A stretch of 64,000 nt of DNA from Muscardinus avellanarius (Eukaryota; Chordata; Mammalia; Rodentia; Gliridae), in NCBI GenBank assembly GCA_963383645.1, contig OY726573.1, positions 17,941,658 to 18,005,657 on the forward strand, in the 5' to 3' direction. Within the stretch, counting starts at the first letter, position 1. Every line of letters starts with the position of its first letter. The notes under the pieces were generated by a model. It worked only from the letters and a program-made list of their open reading frames with translations, had not been told where the DNA came from and did not search any database. This document shows positions 35,470 through 48,132 of this stretch, in pieces. The position numbers were made by a program, and so were the translations under genes.

Positions 35470-36890
35470 TTTAAAAAAAATAAAGCCAGGTGTGGTGGTA
35501 CACACTTGTAATCCCAGTACTTGGGAGGCTGAGACAAGAGGATCGCAGGTTCACAGCCAGCCTCAGTTACTTAATGAGGCCCTCTGCAACTTAGTAAGAC
35601 CCTGTTTCATAATAAAAAGTAAAAATAGGGCTTGAGATGTATCTCAGAGGTAGAATGCTATTGAGTTCAGTTCCAGTACTGGGGGAAAAAATGAAAAAAA
35701 AAAAAAGTGCCTGTAATCCCAGTACTTTGGAGGCTAAATTGTTGAGGTGGTCTTTGGACCTATGATCCTCCTGTTTTAGCCTCTCAGGCACTTTTGCTAC
35801 TGTGCCCAGCCTGAATCACTTTAGTTACAAAAATTGAGATTACATGAAGTTACAAAGGTTGGATTACTTTCAATTATTCCCTTTCCCCATGGGCAGGACC
35901 CAACCCCAAGTGTGGAATGTTTATGGAGGTCCCTTTGCTTGGTAGTTCTAGACTCTTCACTGTAGCCACCCTCCCCTGAGGCTCTTGGATGTCAAGGGCC
36001 ACGCCTGGTGGACCAGTGTCACGTCTGGTGTGTGTGTGCTCCGCTTTTGGAATTGGCATGTGCTTCTAGGGAGCCCTGTTAGTCGCGGCACTCCTCTCTG
36101 TCCTCAGCCTGGTCCTTAGTTCTGTGATTCCTTTTTGCCTTGTTCCTACTTCAGTGCATTCAAGTAGATACACTTTATTTAGTTGTACCAAGTAGGTTGG
36201 ATTGCATTAATCTGCCTCTATTAGAAGTAGAATTCAGACAGCAATAATTTAAAAATAGGTAGACAAAACTATTTCATGTGTAGTAGTCTTCAATTTTCAG
36301 TCTGTCACCTCTGCAGGAACACTAAAACGAATTCAAAGGAGTTTAGAACTCTCTGAGGTTAATTGTGTATCACCCTTCATTACCCCATCTTAGAGAATTG
36401 TAGTTCAGAAAAGATCGCTTAAATGTATACTATTTTGTGTGGCTCTGATTGTTACTGATTTTTCTTTAGCCTGTTCAGGGGGGCTGTGTCACGTGAGTTC
36501 ATTTCCAGTGCTGTCTTCTTGTGTGATGGCACATGACTGGGGCTGTGGTGCTGCCTTGGGTATCTGAAAGGCTGCTTTACACATGGCAGATAGTGACATA
36601 TCTGTTAAGGAGGGGTGAGTGGTTTTTGTGGACTAGAACCACATCAGCTCAGGACACAGAGTAACGGGAACATGGCAGAGGAGTTTCAGAATAATTTGCC
36701 AGCCGGGCGTGGTGGCCCACGCTTATAATCCCAGCATTTGGGAGGCTGAGACCGGAGGATCAAGGTTTCTCGGACAGCCTCAGCTACTTAGGCCCTTTAA
36801 ACAAATAGAGAATACAAAAATAGGGCAGGGGGTTAGCTCAGGGGTCGAATGCCCCTGAGTTCCATCCCCAGACCCACAAAAAAAAAAAAA
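35470..36890. mobile_element. SINEs flanking a unique intron stretch
   Basis: Forward SINE 35470-35700, a degraded SINE-like piece 35703-35815, unique sequence 35820-36700 with no exon signal, then a forward SINE 36702-36890 ending 48 bp before the RABEP1 exon at 36939. Confidence 0.75.
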
Positions 36891-36938
36891 AGAATAATTT
36901 GCTAACCGTGTATTTTCCATTTATGCACTTTTGTTAAG

Positions 36939-37037
36939 ATCTCTGCCCTTGTCCTAAGAGCCCAAGCATCTGAGGTCCTACTTGAAGAGTTACAACAGGG
37001 CTTTAACCAAGCAAAGAGAGATGTTCAGGAACAGATG
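36939..37037 (+). CDS. RABEP1: RABEP1 short coding exon, about residues 596-628
   Basis: This exon has 33 whole codons between acceptor TTTTGTTAAG and donor GTAAGT. It begins ISALVLRAQASEVLLEELQQ and ends AKRDVQEQM. It is coiled-coil sequence. It is too short to stand out as an open frame and was found by splice sites and by matching the residues missing between its neighbours. The 14.3-kb intron before it holds most of the large mobile elements of the window. Confidence 0.94.
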
Positions 37038-37094
37038 GTAAGTCAACATTTTAAATACATATTACATGTATTGTATTTATTCTTTTTTGTTCTA

Positions 37095-37096
<2 letters not shown>

Positions 37097-37148
<52 letters not shown>

Positions 37149-38097
37149 TGCACGTATGGGGCTGGGGATTGAACCTAGGGGCATTGTACTTCTCAGCTAC
37201 ACCACAGCCCAGTTTTTACTTTCTGTTTTGAAACAGGGTCTCACTGAGTTGCAGAGGGCCTCACTAAGTAGATGAGACTGTCCTCAAACCATGATCCTTC
37301 TATCTCAGCCTCCCAAATGCTGGGATTACAAGCACGTGCCACCATACCTGGCTTTGTTCAACCTTGAAACCATCTTTGATGTGACTTTGCCACCCTGCTC
37401 AAAGTGGTTACTGTTAAATTCCACAGTGCATATAAAAATAATTATTAGGAGAAAAATACTATAAAGACATCAGTCCTTTTCATTTTTATTTGCTTTTGTG
37501 TGTGGTACTGGAGATTAAAGCCAGCGGTATTCTACCTCGGAGTGACACCCCCAGCCATGTTTTATTTTTATTTTGAAACAGGGTCTCACTAGGTTGATGA
37601 CAGACTCATTACTTGCTGAGGCTGTCCTTGAACCTGTGGTCCTCCTGTCTCAGCCTCCCAAGTACTTGTATTAAGTGTGTGCCACCACACCTGACTCATT
37701 ATTCCTTTTTAAATCAACCTCCTGGAGCCACCCAAACCTCAATCTTTTATCTTTGACTTATTTTTAGATTTGTGAAACCTAAATGGAATAAATATTGGAC
37801 CAATGTTTAATTTTCAGTACCAAATGCAGACTAAAAGAAATTAACATCTTTTCAAGGGTTCTAGCTAGCACAGCTTTTGTTTGTTTGTTTATTTATTGCA
37901 GTATTGCAGTTGAATCCCAGAGGCATTCTATCTCTGAGCTACAACCCCAGCCGTATTCTTTATTCTTTAATTTGAAACAAGGTCTCACTAAGTTGTGTGG
38001 GGCTTCAGTAAATAGCTGAGGCTGTCTGTGAACCTGTAATCCTTCTGTCTCAGCCTCCCAAGTACTGGGATTATAAGCATGCATCACCATACCTGGC
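37097..38097 (-). mobile_element. (TG)n(CG)n and three inverted SINEs
   Basis: (TG)n at 37097-37136 passes into alternating CG at 37136-37146, a potential Z-DNA former, at the tail of an inverted SINE (37155-37355). Further inverted copies lie at about 37497-37700 and 37880-38097. Confidence 0.8.
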
Positions 38098-38099
38098 GA

Positions 38100-38745
38100 G
38101 TACAGCTTTTAAACATTCATTGTACTTTTTCCAGGCAGCCAATTTATTTAGAATAATCTCATTAAGTTCACATGAGTTATATAAAAAAAGATGTGACTGT
38201 GGATCTGGGGAACTTTGAGATGACCGTCAGTTTTGAGAAGGATGAGAGCTGCATGAGCAAGGGCTGGCTGGAGCCCTTGTGGAGAAGTGTCCTGGCTCGG
38301 GCCTCCCTCCTCCCCGCCTCTGCATTTGCTTTATTACACTTCTTTCTCAAAGTAGGAATCCTGCATCTGATGGTCCTGAGTAGTTTATGGTACAGTCGGT
38401 CCTGCTGGACTGCCTCTTACCCACTCTTCTAAATGACAGTTTAAAAAACAAACAACAACAAAAACCCCACAAGTGGAGTGGTAATAATTTGTGTTTGATT
38501 GGCATTGAGCCAGTATCTAAATGCCTTTGAACTGATGCCTGAATCCTAGACCAGATCTGCTGGGGAGATTTTCATCCTAATCATGGACCAGAGAGTTCAC
38601 TGTGTCTCTAGTCAGAGAATGCAGAATTATAATCGTTGACAGTTTTGTGATGGTGTCCTCCTTGCATCATTTTCCTTCTGGTGGTTTTTTTGAAGGCCAT
38701 CTGCCTTTGCAGGACTTTTCAGGTAGATTCCACTTAAGATGAGTG
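38100..38745. other. Unique RABEP1 intron
   Basis: No repeat is recognised. An 86-codon open frame (38172-38432) lacks splice sites in phase with RABEP1 and resembles no protein I know, so I treat it as chance. Confidence 0.5.
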
Positions 38746-38749
38746 TGTT

Positions 38750-40180
38750 GCCAGGCATGATGGCACATGTTGTGATCCCAATACTTGGGAGGCTGAGACC
38801 GGAGGATAGCAGGTTCACAGCCAGCCTCAGCTACTTAGTGAGGCCCTGTTCCCAAATAAACAGTAAAATAAATCTGGTAGTGTAGCCCAGAGGTAGAAGG
38901 CCTCTGGGTTCCATCCCAGTATCACACACACAGACAAAGATTGTCTTGCAAATGACATTGGAGAATTGTTGGAATTAAGGTTGAGGTCCTCTTGCCAAGT
39001 GTGGTGACACATGCCTGTACCGAGTACTTGGGAGGCTGAGACAGGATCGAGAGCTGCCTTAGCAAAGTAGCAAAGACCTTCAGCAATTTGATCTTAAAAA
39101 ATTAAAAGGGTTAGGGTGTAGCCTGGAGATAGAATACCTATGAGTTCAGTCTTCATTAAAAAAAAAAAAAAAAAAAAAAGCCGGGTGTGGTGGGGCACAC
39201 TTGTAATCTCAGTAGTTGGAAGGCTGAGACAGGAGGATCGCAGGTTTGCGGCCAGCCTCAGCTACTTAGGCCCTGTTTCAAAATAAAGAATAAAAATAGG
39301 GCTGGGGTGTAGCTCGGAGGTAGAATGTCCCTGGGTTTAACCCCCAGTACTACCCCCCAAAAAAGCAGCTTGCAGTCTTGTTAACACTCAGTCTTTATCA
39401 TGATTTCTCATGATTTCTTTATCATAATTTCTCAGAATTACCATGAGTGAATCTTAGGCTACAAGAGAGAAAAACTCTTTGGCCCTTGCAGAGGTTGGGA
39501 TATTAATGTTTTCCCAAAACATTTTATTTTGAAAAAAGTATATGTAATGGAAGATGAAGATACTGCTTTTTGTTTCTCTATACTTCTGCTGTGGGATGTA
39601 TGTCACAGGGACACAGAAGTTGTCTTGGAGGACATGCTGTATTGTTTTTTTCTTCCTTGCAGTAATGGGGATTGAACCTAGGGCAATCTGCCACTGAGCT
39701 ACACCCTAAGCCTTATTTTTGAGACAGCCCAGACTGGCCTCGAACTTATGATCCTCCTGCCTCAGTTTCCAAGTTGCTGGTATCACAGGCATTCACCACT
39801 GAACTCGATGTAGGTTTTGATTGTGTTGGCCACTTCCACTGAGCCAGAGATTCTGGTTCTTGCTATTAGTATAAACAGTGGAGAATGAGTTGAGATGCTT
39901 GCCTCATTGCTTGTCTCTCCTTGTTGAATATGTGTAAAGATTGCCCCCCCAAAATTCTGAATTAACAGAGTGATTTTATTTATATTTTGTGGGTTTGAGG
40001 ATGGAACCCAGGGGCATTCGACCTCCGAGCTACAACCCTGCCCTATTTTTTATTCTTCATTTTAAAACAGGATCTTAGTTGCAGGGGACCTAAGTAGCTG
40101 AGGCTGTCCGCTAACCGCTATCCTCCAGTCTCAGCCTAACAAATATTGGGATTACAAGCGTGCGCCACCATGCCCGGCTC
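38750..40180. mobile_element. Three forward then two inverted SINEs
   Basis: Forward copies 38750-38940, about 39000-39180 and 39181-39365; the third starts directly at the A tail of the second. Inverted copies 39643-39815 and 39975-40180. Bases 39366-39640 are unique. Confidence 0.78.
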
Positions 40181-40221
40181 AGAGTGCCTTTATTAATGTG
40201 ATTCATATCTTCCTATTTCAG

Positions 40222-40362
40222 GCAGTGCTGATGCAGTCACGGGAACAGGTCTCTGAAGAGTTGGTGAGGTTACAGAAAGACAACGACAGCCTCCAGGGGA
40301 AGCATAGCTTGCATGTGTCACTACAGCAAGCAGAAGACTTCATCCTCCCAGACACTATAGAG
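40222..40362 (+). CDS. RABEP1: RABEP1 coding exon, about residues 629-675
   Basis: This exon has 47 whole codons between acceptor CTATTTCAG and donor GTGATG. It contains MQSREQVSEELVRLQKDNDS and ends ILPDTIE. It continues the C-terminal coiled coil that overlaps the reported FIP200, Rabex-5 and GGA1 binding regions. An inverted SINE ends about 40 bp upstream of the exon. Confidence 0.95.
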
Positions 40363-40401
40363 GTGATGCATTCCCAGTGATCAGAAATATAAGCTACGAG
40401 C

Positions 40402-40634
40402 TAGGCGCGGTGGTGCACGCTTGTAATCCCAGTACTTGGGAGGCAGAGACAGGAGGAACAGGTTTGTGGCCAGCCTCAGCTATTTAGTGAGGCCCTCCAC
40501 AACTTAGTGAGATCCTGTTTCAAAATAAAGAGTAAAAAATAGGGCTGGGGGTATAGCTCAGAGGTAGTATGCCCCTGGTTTCCATCCACAGTACTACAAA
40601 AACGTGTGTGTGTGTGTGTGGTGTGTGTGTGTGT
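40402..40634 (+). mobile_element. SINE ending in (GT)n
   Basis: A forward B1-dID copy starts 40 bp after the RABEP1 exon; its tail carries a (GT)n at 40604-40634. Confidence 0.8.
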
Positions 40635-40679
40635 AGAGAGTTTTTGAAATGGCCAGAAATTCTTTTTATAAACTTTACT

Positions 40680-41190
40680 ACGATATAATTCATACAGGAA
40701 ACAATTCAGCCTTTTCAAATATACATTTCAGTGTTTTTTAGTATATTGACAGGTAAGTGCAGCCACTAGCAGTCAATTTTAGAACATTTTATCTCAAAAA
40801 GAAACCCCTTACCCAATAAGCTGTCATCATTCTTCCTCTTCCTTCCCAAACTCAACCAACTACGAATCTACTTTCTCTCTAGATTTCCCTCTTCTGGACA
40901 CACAGTGTGGCCGCACGATGTGGTCCTTTGGGTCTTGCTGCTCTTTTCTTAGCATGTTTCAAGGAGGTTCATTTTCTAGCCAGCATCAGCACTTCCGTCA
41001 TGCTCATACCTGAAAAGTACTCCATTTGTATTTGTTCACCTGCTGATGAACGTTTGAGTTGTTTCTACTTTGTGGCTTTTGGAGTAATGCTGCCATAAAC
41101 ACTATATACAAGTTTTGGTGTGGATATGTTTTGAGTTGTCTTAGACATATGCCTAGTGTTGGAATTGCTGGTCATAGGAGAACTGTTTTT
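40680..41190 (-). mobile_element. Ancient L1 fragment
   Basis: ATATAATTCATACAGGAAAC, CAAGGAGGTTCATTTTCTAG, CCATTTGTATTTGTTCACC and GGAGTAATGCTGCCATAAAC fit the 3' region of an old L1 in reverse orientation. It is highly diverged. Confidence 0.55.
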
Positions 41191-41400
41191 TGTTTTTTTG
41201 TTTTGTTTTTTTTTTGGTGGTGGTGGTACTGGAGGTGGAACCCAGGGGCCTTCTACCTCCGGACCACACTCCCAGACTTACTTCATATTTTATTTGGAAA
41301 CAAGGTCTCTTAAACCAGCTGAGGCTGGCTTTGAACCTGTGCGATCCTCCTGTCTCGGCCTCCCAAGCGTGGAGATTACAAGCATGCGCCATGATGCCCG

Positions 41401-41434
<34 letters not shown>

Positions 41435-42532
41435 GGTACCAGGGGTGAAACCCGGGGCTTTCTACCTCTGGGCTATACTCCCAGACCTATTTTTATATTG
41501 TATTTGTAAACAGGGTCTCACTAAGTTGCTGAGTCTCGCTTTGAACCTGTGTAATCCTCCTGTTTCAGCCTCCCAAGCACAGGGATTACAAGTGTGCGCC
41601 ACCACGCCTGGCCAAGATGGATACTTTTGACTACTTATATTTTGTGGTTGGATGAGTCTGGGTTACAGAACTAGTTTCCTTGAGAAATTTATAACTGTCT
41701 CCTTAATTTTATTCGTCCTTTGTATTTCTAAATCTTTTTTTTTCTTTTGGTGGTACTGGGAGTAGAACCCAGAGGCTTTTCTACCTCCGGACTATACTGC
41801 CAGACTTATACTTTATTTGGAAACAGGGTCTCACTAAATTGCTGGGAGCCTCACTAAGTTGCTGAGTCTCGCTTCGAACCTGTGCGATCCTCCTGTCTCA
41901 GCCTCCCAAGCGCGGGGATTATTTCTAAATCTTTCAATGTATAAAAATATCTCCTTGGGCTAAAGCTAAATAAAGCCTATAAACAATGTAGGCAGTGATG
42001 CGGTTTTCTAAAACAATTTTCAAAATAAAATAGGAAAATGTTTGTAAAATCCTTTGATATTTCAAAATATAGTTCAAAATTATTTAAAAATCGCCAGGCG
42101 TGGTGGTGCACACTTGTACTCTCTGCGCTTGGGAGGCTGAGACAGGAGGATCACACGAGTTCGAAGCCAGCCTCAGCTACTTAGTGAGGCTCTCAGCAAC
42201 TTAGTGAGACCCCGTTTCCAAATAAAATATAAAATAGGTCTGGGAGTATAGCCCGGAGGTAGAAAGCCTCTGGGTTCCACCCCTAGTACCACCAAATAAA
42301 TAAATTTAAAAATCAATCATTATGCTGGGCGTGGTGGCGCATGCTTGTAATCCCCGCGCTTGGGAGACGGAGACAGGAGGATCGCACAGGTTCGAAGCCA
42401 GCCGCGCGTGCTGGCTTAAGAGACCCTGTTTCCAAATAAAAATATAAAATATAGGTCTGGGAGTGTAGCCTGGAGGTAGAAGGGTTTCCAGGAACCCCAG
42501 TACCACCAAAAAAAAAAAAAAAAAAAAAAATC
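41190..42532. mobile_element. Three inverted and two forward SINEs
   Basis: Inverted copies 41190-41402, 41402-41615 (inserted at the T run of its neighbour) and 41733-41920. Forward copies 42092-42300 and 42320-42532; the last is the young subtype. Confidence 0.8.
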
Positions 42533-42539
42533 AATCATT

Positions 42540-43894
42540 ACATAAATTCAAAGTTATTTTTAGTAACTTTACCTTAATCCTTCCATGCATTTCTATAATA
42601 TGTACCTAGTTCTTTTTTTTCTATTTACATATATTAACACTTCTGTTATTTTTTTCCTTCAATTCGATGACTTGTACAGACTCGGCTGTCACTTGTGTTT
42701 TTTCCTTTTCTTTGATGACTTGTACACTCAGTTGTTGCCTTCCTATTAGCCTTGGGCTCCCTTCCCACCCCTGCTCATGGCTGAGCTCAAGCTCAGTTTC
42801 TTGGCACCTGAATGTGAGCCTTCCTCCATTCTCAGCAGGGCCTGCTCAGCAGAAGGAAGGTATCAAGAACCTGATATCACCTTCCTCCTTTGTTAGAGGA
42901 TTTTCTTTTGTCAGGAAAGATTCCTCTGTTTTCAGTGTTTTCTGGAGACTTTTTATTCCAAGATTTAAAGTTACCTAAGTGCCGGGGTCAGCCAGCATAG
43001 TGGTGCACACCTGTTGTAATCCCAGTAGTTTAGGGAGGCTGAGACAGGGAGATCACAGGTTCGGGGACAGCCTCAAGCAAGTAGTGAGACTGTCATCAAC
43101 CTAGCAAAACCTTTTCAAAATAAAATAAGCCTGGGAGTGTACTGTTCACACACATGTTACCTAAGAATGCCAGTTTTTACTTTAGAGTAGCTTCAGGATA
43201 TAATTCAGGATGTAATTGGAAGGATTTCTAAAATAAGAACTGAAATTTAGGGAAAAATAAAATTTTAAGGCAGGCATGATGGCACATGCTTGTAGTCTCG
43301 GTATTTGGGAGGCTGAGACAAGAGGATCTCAGGTTCGCAGTCGGCCTCTGCTACTTAGGCCCTTCACAGCTTATAGAGATTCTGTTTCTAAATAAAAATT
43401 AAAAATTGGTCTGGGATATAGCTCAGTGGTAAAATGCCCCTGGGTTCAATCCCCAGTAACACAAAATAATAAGTAAATAAATAAATAAAATTTTAACTGG
43501 ATTTTCTATGGGCAAACATCTGGTCACCTTAGAAAGCCATTTTTGCCATTGCTTTCCTCTGATTCAATGTGATCTATGGTAGATACTCAGTTTTTGAATT
43601 AATGAATAGGTAAATAAATAAATCTTATCGTCTTATCCTTCATACTTCTGAATTTGTCTTTTTTGCTTTTCATTTAGGTTGTTACTCCTAGTAAATCTCA
43701 TATTGTTAACACTTTTTTGTTTATGAAACATGTAGTTCACAACACACATATTTGGCTGGAATTCTTGTTTCTGAAACATACTGAATGGTTTCATGGCATT
43801 GCAAATGTCTTTGAAGTGCTACACATGTTTAAAGTTCAGTCTTAAATTTCAAACCATTTAGAACAATATCTGAAATTTTGTTTCTTGAATCCAG
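42540..43894. other. RABEP1 intron, mostly unique, two SINEs
   Basis: Forward SINEs at about 42990-43140 (short) and 43265-43490. Bases 42540-42985 and 43495-43894 show no repeat or exon; the latter leads to the acceptor at 43894. Confidence 0.6.
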
Positions 43895-44084
43895 GTGCTC
43901 CGGGAGTTGGTATTAAAATACCGTGAGAACATCATTCACGTGCGGACGGCAGCAGACCACATGGAAGAGAAGCTGAAGGCTGAAATACTTTTCCTCAAAG
44001 AGCAGATTCAAGCAGAACAGTGTTTAAAAGAAAACCTTGAAGAAACGCTGCAGCTAGAAATAGAAAACTGCAAGGAGGAAATAG
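43895..44084 (+). CDS. RABEP1: RABEP1 coding exon, about residues 676-738
   Basis: The exon follows acceptor TTGAATCCAG and ends one base into an Ala codon before donor GTGATG (63 codons plus 1 nt). VLRELVLKYREN opens it and LEETLQLEIENCKEEI closes it. Leu/Ile heptads and many Glu/Lys residues mark a long parallel coiled coil. The open frame runs on past the donor to a stop at 44110, but that part is intron. Confidence 0.95.
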
Positions 44085-44586
44085 GTGATGATAAAAATGA
44101 TGTCATTTAGAAGTAGAGTCGCTAACTGCAGCTGTTCTGATTGTGAAAAGTAATACCTGGCCATGACTGTGGGAAACAGGAAAGTGTAGAAACAAATTAA
44201 GGACACAGCCCACGTTCCCAGATACTCTGATATATCCAGTCACTGCATGTAAAAAAGCCCAAAAGTAGAAAGATCACTGTCTGTTTAGGAGCTCTGATGG
44301 GCTGTGTCAGTTACTAACAGGAAGCTCATTGCTGGAACACACTCCTGGATAGATGGGTGGCGTTCCTTGGCGGATCGTCGGTAGCTAGGAGTGCCTTTTC
44401 CCCTGGCAGAGTTAGATGTGGATACTGGGTGGGGAGGTGGTTTATGACACTGTCTCTTCATGTGGACTCTGCCTTTACCTGACCTTGAATATGCCTCCAT
44501 GTTTAGTATATACTTGAATCCTTTTGGAGTATTTTAAGGAGAAAAAAATAGTAAATGATTGCTAACATTTCTCCCTTATTTTCTAG

Positions 44587-44642
44587 CTTCCATTTCTAGT
44601 CTAAAAGCTGAATTAGAAAGAATAAAAGTAGAAAAAGGACAG
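44587..44642 (+). CDS. RABEP1: RABEP1 small 56-bp coding exon, about residues 739-757
   Basis: The first two bases complete the Ala codon begun at 44084; 18 codons follow, reading SISSLKAELERIKVEKGQ, before donor GTAAGT. The acceptor is TATTTTCTAG. The exon is not a multiple of three, so skipping it would shift the frame. It was found by phase and by filling the gap between its neighbours. Confidence 0.94.
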
Positions 44643-46905
44643 GTAAGTCATGAGTTTAAAAGTATTCCTATCAGCAGCCAGGTATTTATTGAATCCTGCT
44701 GTGCCAGAGCCAAGTAGTTGAAGCCCAGTGGCTGCCTTCAAGTAGCCTCTGGGGTGATCGAAAGCCTGCGGTGTCCGGAGTGTGCTGATTGGGGGGGTGG
44801 GGACCGTAGCCTGGCCCCCGGTGTCATGGAGACAGCAAGACATGGTCATAACATGATGGTGCATAAAGCTACAGCAGAGATAGACCCCAGCCTTTATAAA
44901 CAAGGCATGATGTTTTCTAGCTTGCTTGGAGTCCTCTTCTAGACGACATCAGCGCCTGTGGAGGCCCTTGGTCCCCGGCTCACCATCCCCTGACTCAAAT
45001 CCTTCACCTCCTCTCTGTCCTCCTTCCCACCTCCTCTGCACCTCGTGCCCTCTGCTCTCACTCCAGCCTCATCCTTCATCCTTCCAGCTCTTCCTCCTTC
45101 TGGCCTCCTGCAGTGGCCTCCTTGCAGACCTTCAGTTCCCCGAACTTTTCTCCTGGTTTTAGCAGCTTCTCCATGGCTTTGCCTGCCTTCCTTCCGAGTT
45201 TCATCTTGCACGCCTGCCTTGCCGCCTCCGCCCGCCTCCGCCCACACACTCAAGGCCCAGGCATGCCTTCTGCCACCCTCACGGGCTCAGTCCCAGCACT
45301 ACAGAGAGAGACAGAGACAGAGACAGACAGGACCAGTGCTCAGATACACCTTATCCTCCTCCACTGCCAACATTTGGGTTCAGATCTCACTTCTCATCTC
45401 TCATGTGGTAACAGCTTGTTTCCCTGCCTGTAAATTTTAGCCTCTTGGAATTCTATATTAAATTGTATATTAAGTTAGGTGTGGTAGTACATGCTTGTAA
45501 TCCCAATACTTTGGAGGATGAAACAGGAGTATTGTAGGTTCGAAGCTAGCTTCAGCAATTTAGTGAGACCCTGTTTCCAAATAAAAAATAAAATAGGGCT
45601 GGGGTGTAGCTCAGAGGTAGAACGGCCCTGGGTTCCATCCCCAGCACCCTCTAAAAAAATTTGTCTATCAAAACCAAAGTGATCTCCAAAAATTATAAAC
45701 TTCAATGTATCCCAATCTAGGTGAAAACTATCTATAGGAGCTTTTTTCTTTTTAATTTCAGTTGGAGTCCACATTTACAGAAAAGTCTCAACAGCTTGAG
45801 AATCTTCAGGAAATAAAGATCAATTTGGAAGAACAATTAAAGAAAGAGACTGCTGCTAAGGTGGTATTTTTCTTGGCCATATAATTTATTTATTTTATTT
45901 ATTTTTTTTTTTGTAGTACTAGGGATGGAATCAGGGGCATTCTACTTCCAAGCTATCCCCCCAGTCTTATTTATTTATTTATTTATTTATTATTTATTAT
46001 TTATTTTTCGGTCTGGGGGTGAAACCTCTGAGCTAAACCCCTGCCCAGTTTTTTATTCTTTATTTTGAAACGGGGTCTGAGTTGCAAAGGGCCTCACTAA
46101 GTAGCTGAGACTGTCCTCAAACCACGATCCTCCTGTCTCAGCCTCCCGAATGCTGAGATTACGAGCGTGAGCCACCACGCCCATCTTGGCCATATAATTT
46201 AAATAGCAAAGCTAAGAATGTAGGATCACCTCGTACCTGGCTGCAAAACCAAACCAAACCAACATTGCCGCTTTGTGGTGTCACCTGAAAGTCAGCAAAA
46301 CAGCTTGCAAAAAGAAAATGAAATAAGCCGGGCGTGGTGGCGCACGCTTGTAATCCCAGCGCTTGGGAGGCTGAGACAGGAGGATCGCACAGGTTCGAAG
46401 CCAGCCTCTGCTACTTAGTGAGGCTCTCAGCAACTTAGTGAGACCCTGTTTCCAAATAAAGTATAAAATAGGCCTGGGAGTATAGCCCGGAGGTAGAAAG
46501 CCTCTGGGTTCCACCCCTAGTAGCACCAAAAAAAAAAAAAAAAAAAAAAAAGAAAGAAAAGGAAAAGAAGTGATCTTGTTAAGAGTTGGATTAAGTCTTC
46601 ATTGCCAGCCCTGGGGCTTGAGCCATTGCCCTTAACTGGCTGTAGGTAGTAGGGCATAAGGGCCATCGAACCAAGCTTGAACACTGCCCAGTTAGAAACA
46701 TGCTTTGAGCCGGGCGTGGTGGCGCACGCTTGGAATCCCAAAACCTGGGAGTCTGAGACTAGAGGATCCCAGGTTTGTAGCCAGCCCCAGCGACTTAGGC
46801 CCTCCACAACTTCGTGAGACCCTGTTTCAAAAATAACGAATACAAAATAGGGCTAGGGATGTAGCTTGGAGGTAGAATGCCCTCGAATTCTGCAAAAGAC
46901 AAAAA
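44643..46905. mobile_element. RABEP1 introns with five SINEs
   Basis: 44643-45470 is unique, with a C-rich tract (44980-45260) whose long open frames come from base composition. SINEs: forward 45472-45655; inverted pieces 45902-45965 and 46000-46188 with (TTTA)n between; forward 46327-46550 and 46709-46905. Confidence 0.7.
45762..45860 (+). CDS. RABEP1: RABEP1 coding exon, about residues 758-790
   Basis: This exon has 33 whole codons between acceptor TAATTTCAG and donor GTGGTA, a slightly weak donor. It reads LESTFTEKSQQLENLQEIKI then NLEEQLKKETAAK. It is coiled coil leading into the Rab5-binding region. An inverted SINE begins about 40 bp after the donor. Confidence 0.94.
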
Positions 46906-47317
46906 ACCAAGAGACACACTTTGAAAATGTCATTCTATTTGAATCATGTACCAGATCATAGGTGGCAGCAAAACACATTTCCTCGCCTGCATTTTGATTA
47001 GTCCAGTTACAGGTACATGTGGCTGTGGGGGAAATTGCCTAGAAACAGTCTGTGACGCCGTGTGGTCAGAAGCACTGTGTTGGTCTTGTGCAGTAGCCAC
47101 TTGTCTTTAGACAGTTGGCCACACACCCCGCTGAAGCGTTTTTTGTACGGAAGCCTGTGGATAGCTGGGACTGCCTGGGACACACTTACTGAGAGTTTTC
47201 CTGGCAGATGTTTGCGATTGTGAGAGGAAACCTCTGACACTTTTCTCTCTGTTGGTGTGACAGGTAATACTTTTAGCAGCTATTTTTATATGGAGTCCAT
47301 TTCTTTATTTCCTTATT

Positions 47318-47528
47318 TATTTTTTGGTCGTACTGGGTTTGGAACCCAGGGGCTTTCTAACTCTGGGCTATACTCCCAGACCTATTTTTTATATTTTATT
47401 TAGAAACGGGATCTCACAAAGTTACTAAGAGCCCAACTAAGTAGCTGAGGCTGGCTTCAAACCTGTGTGATCCTCCTGTCTCAGCCTCCCAAGTGCAGGG
47501 ATTATAAGCGTGGCCACCACGCCTGGCT
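47318..47528 (-). mobile_element. Inverted SINE
   Basis: GGTCGTACTGGG...CACCACGCCTGGCT marks an inverted copy about 180 bp upstream of the RABEP1 exon at 47709. Bases 46906-47317 are unique. Confidence 0.8.
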
Positions 47529-47708
47529 ACACGGAGTTCATTTCTTATTCTGGCTCTCATATCCAGTTCATTTTAGAGCCTATGTAGTCTGGCCAGCTTG
47601 CCTCAGATAGAGCTGTGGGAGTGCAGTGGACGCCCCCTTTCCACTCTAGTAGGCCCCAGGCTCCCAATAACTAACCTTGGCATTAACACTCCAAACTTGT
47701 TTTTTTAG

Positions 47709-47825
47709 GCTGTCATTGAACAACTAATGTTTGAAGAGAAGAACAAAGCTCAGAGATTACAGACAGAATTAGATGTCAGTGAACAAGTACAGAGAGATTT
47801 TGTAAAGCTTTCTCAAACCCTTCAG
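47709..47825 (+). CDS. RABEP1: RABEP1 coding exon, about residues 791-829; start of Rab5-binding region
   Basis: This exon has 39 whole codons between acceptor TTTTTTTAG and donor GTGAGG. It starts AVIEQLMFEEKNKAQRLQTE and ends DFVKLSQTLQ. This is the first half of the C-terminal Rab5-binding domain, known from crystal work to form a dimeric coiled coil with two Rab5-GTP molecules. Confidence 0.96.
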
Positions 47826-47942
47826 GTGAGGCACTGTGGGGGGCACTGGGGAGAAGTGGGGAGAGAGATGCATTGGCTGCAGCTGCTTTTCATCTCCACT
47901 CCAAATACCTGCCTACACATTCAAGTCAAAAACTGTTAATGC

Positions 47943-48132
47943 TGCCGGGCGTGGGGGTGCAGGCTTATAATCAATCCCCGCGCTTGGGAGGCGGAGACAG
48001 GAGGATGACGCAGGTTCGAAGCCAGCCGCGCCGGCTTAGGAGACCGTTTCCAAAAATAAAATAGGTCTAGGAGTGTAGCCCAGAGGTAGAAGGGCTTCCA
48101 GTAACCCCAGTACCACCCCCCCAAAAAAAAAT
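47943..48132 (+). mobile_element. Young-type SINE with target duplication
   Basis: The CpG-rich copy is flanked by CTGTTAATGCT (before) and TTGTTAATGCT (after), near 47933-47943 and 48132-48142. It has an imperfect left arm (GTGGGGGTGCAGGC). From 48145 to 48661 the intron is unique. Confidence 0.8.

Noticed and set aside
44926..45440. Open frames of 78-131 codons on both strands
   Set aside because: C-rich RABEP1 intron between the exons at 44642 and 45762; no splice signals in phase and no recognisable protein.
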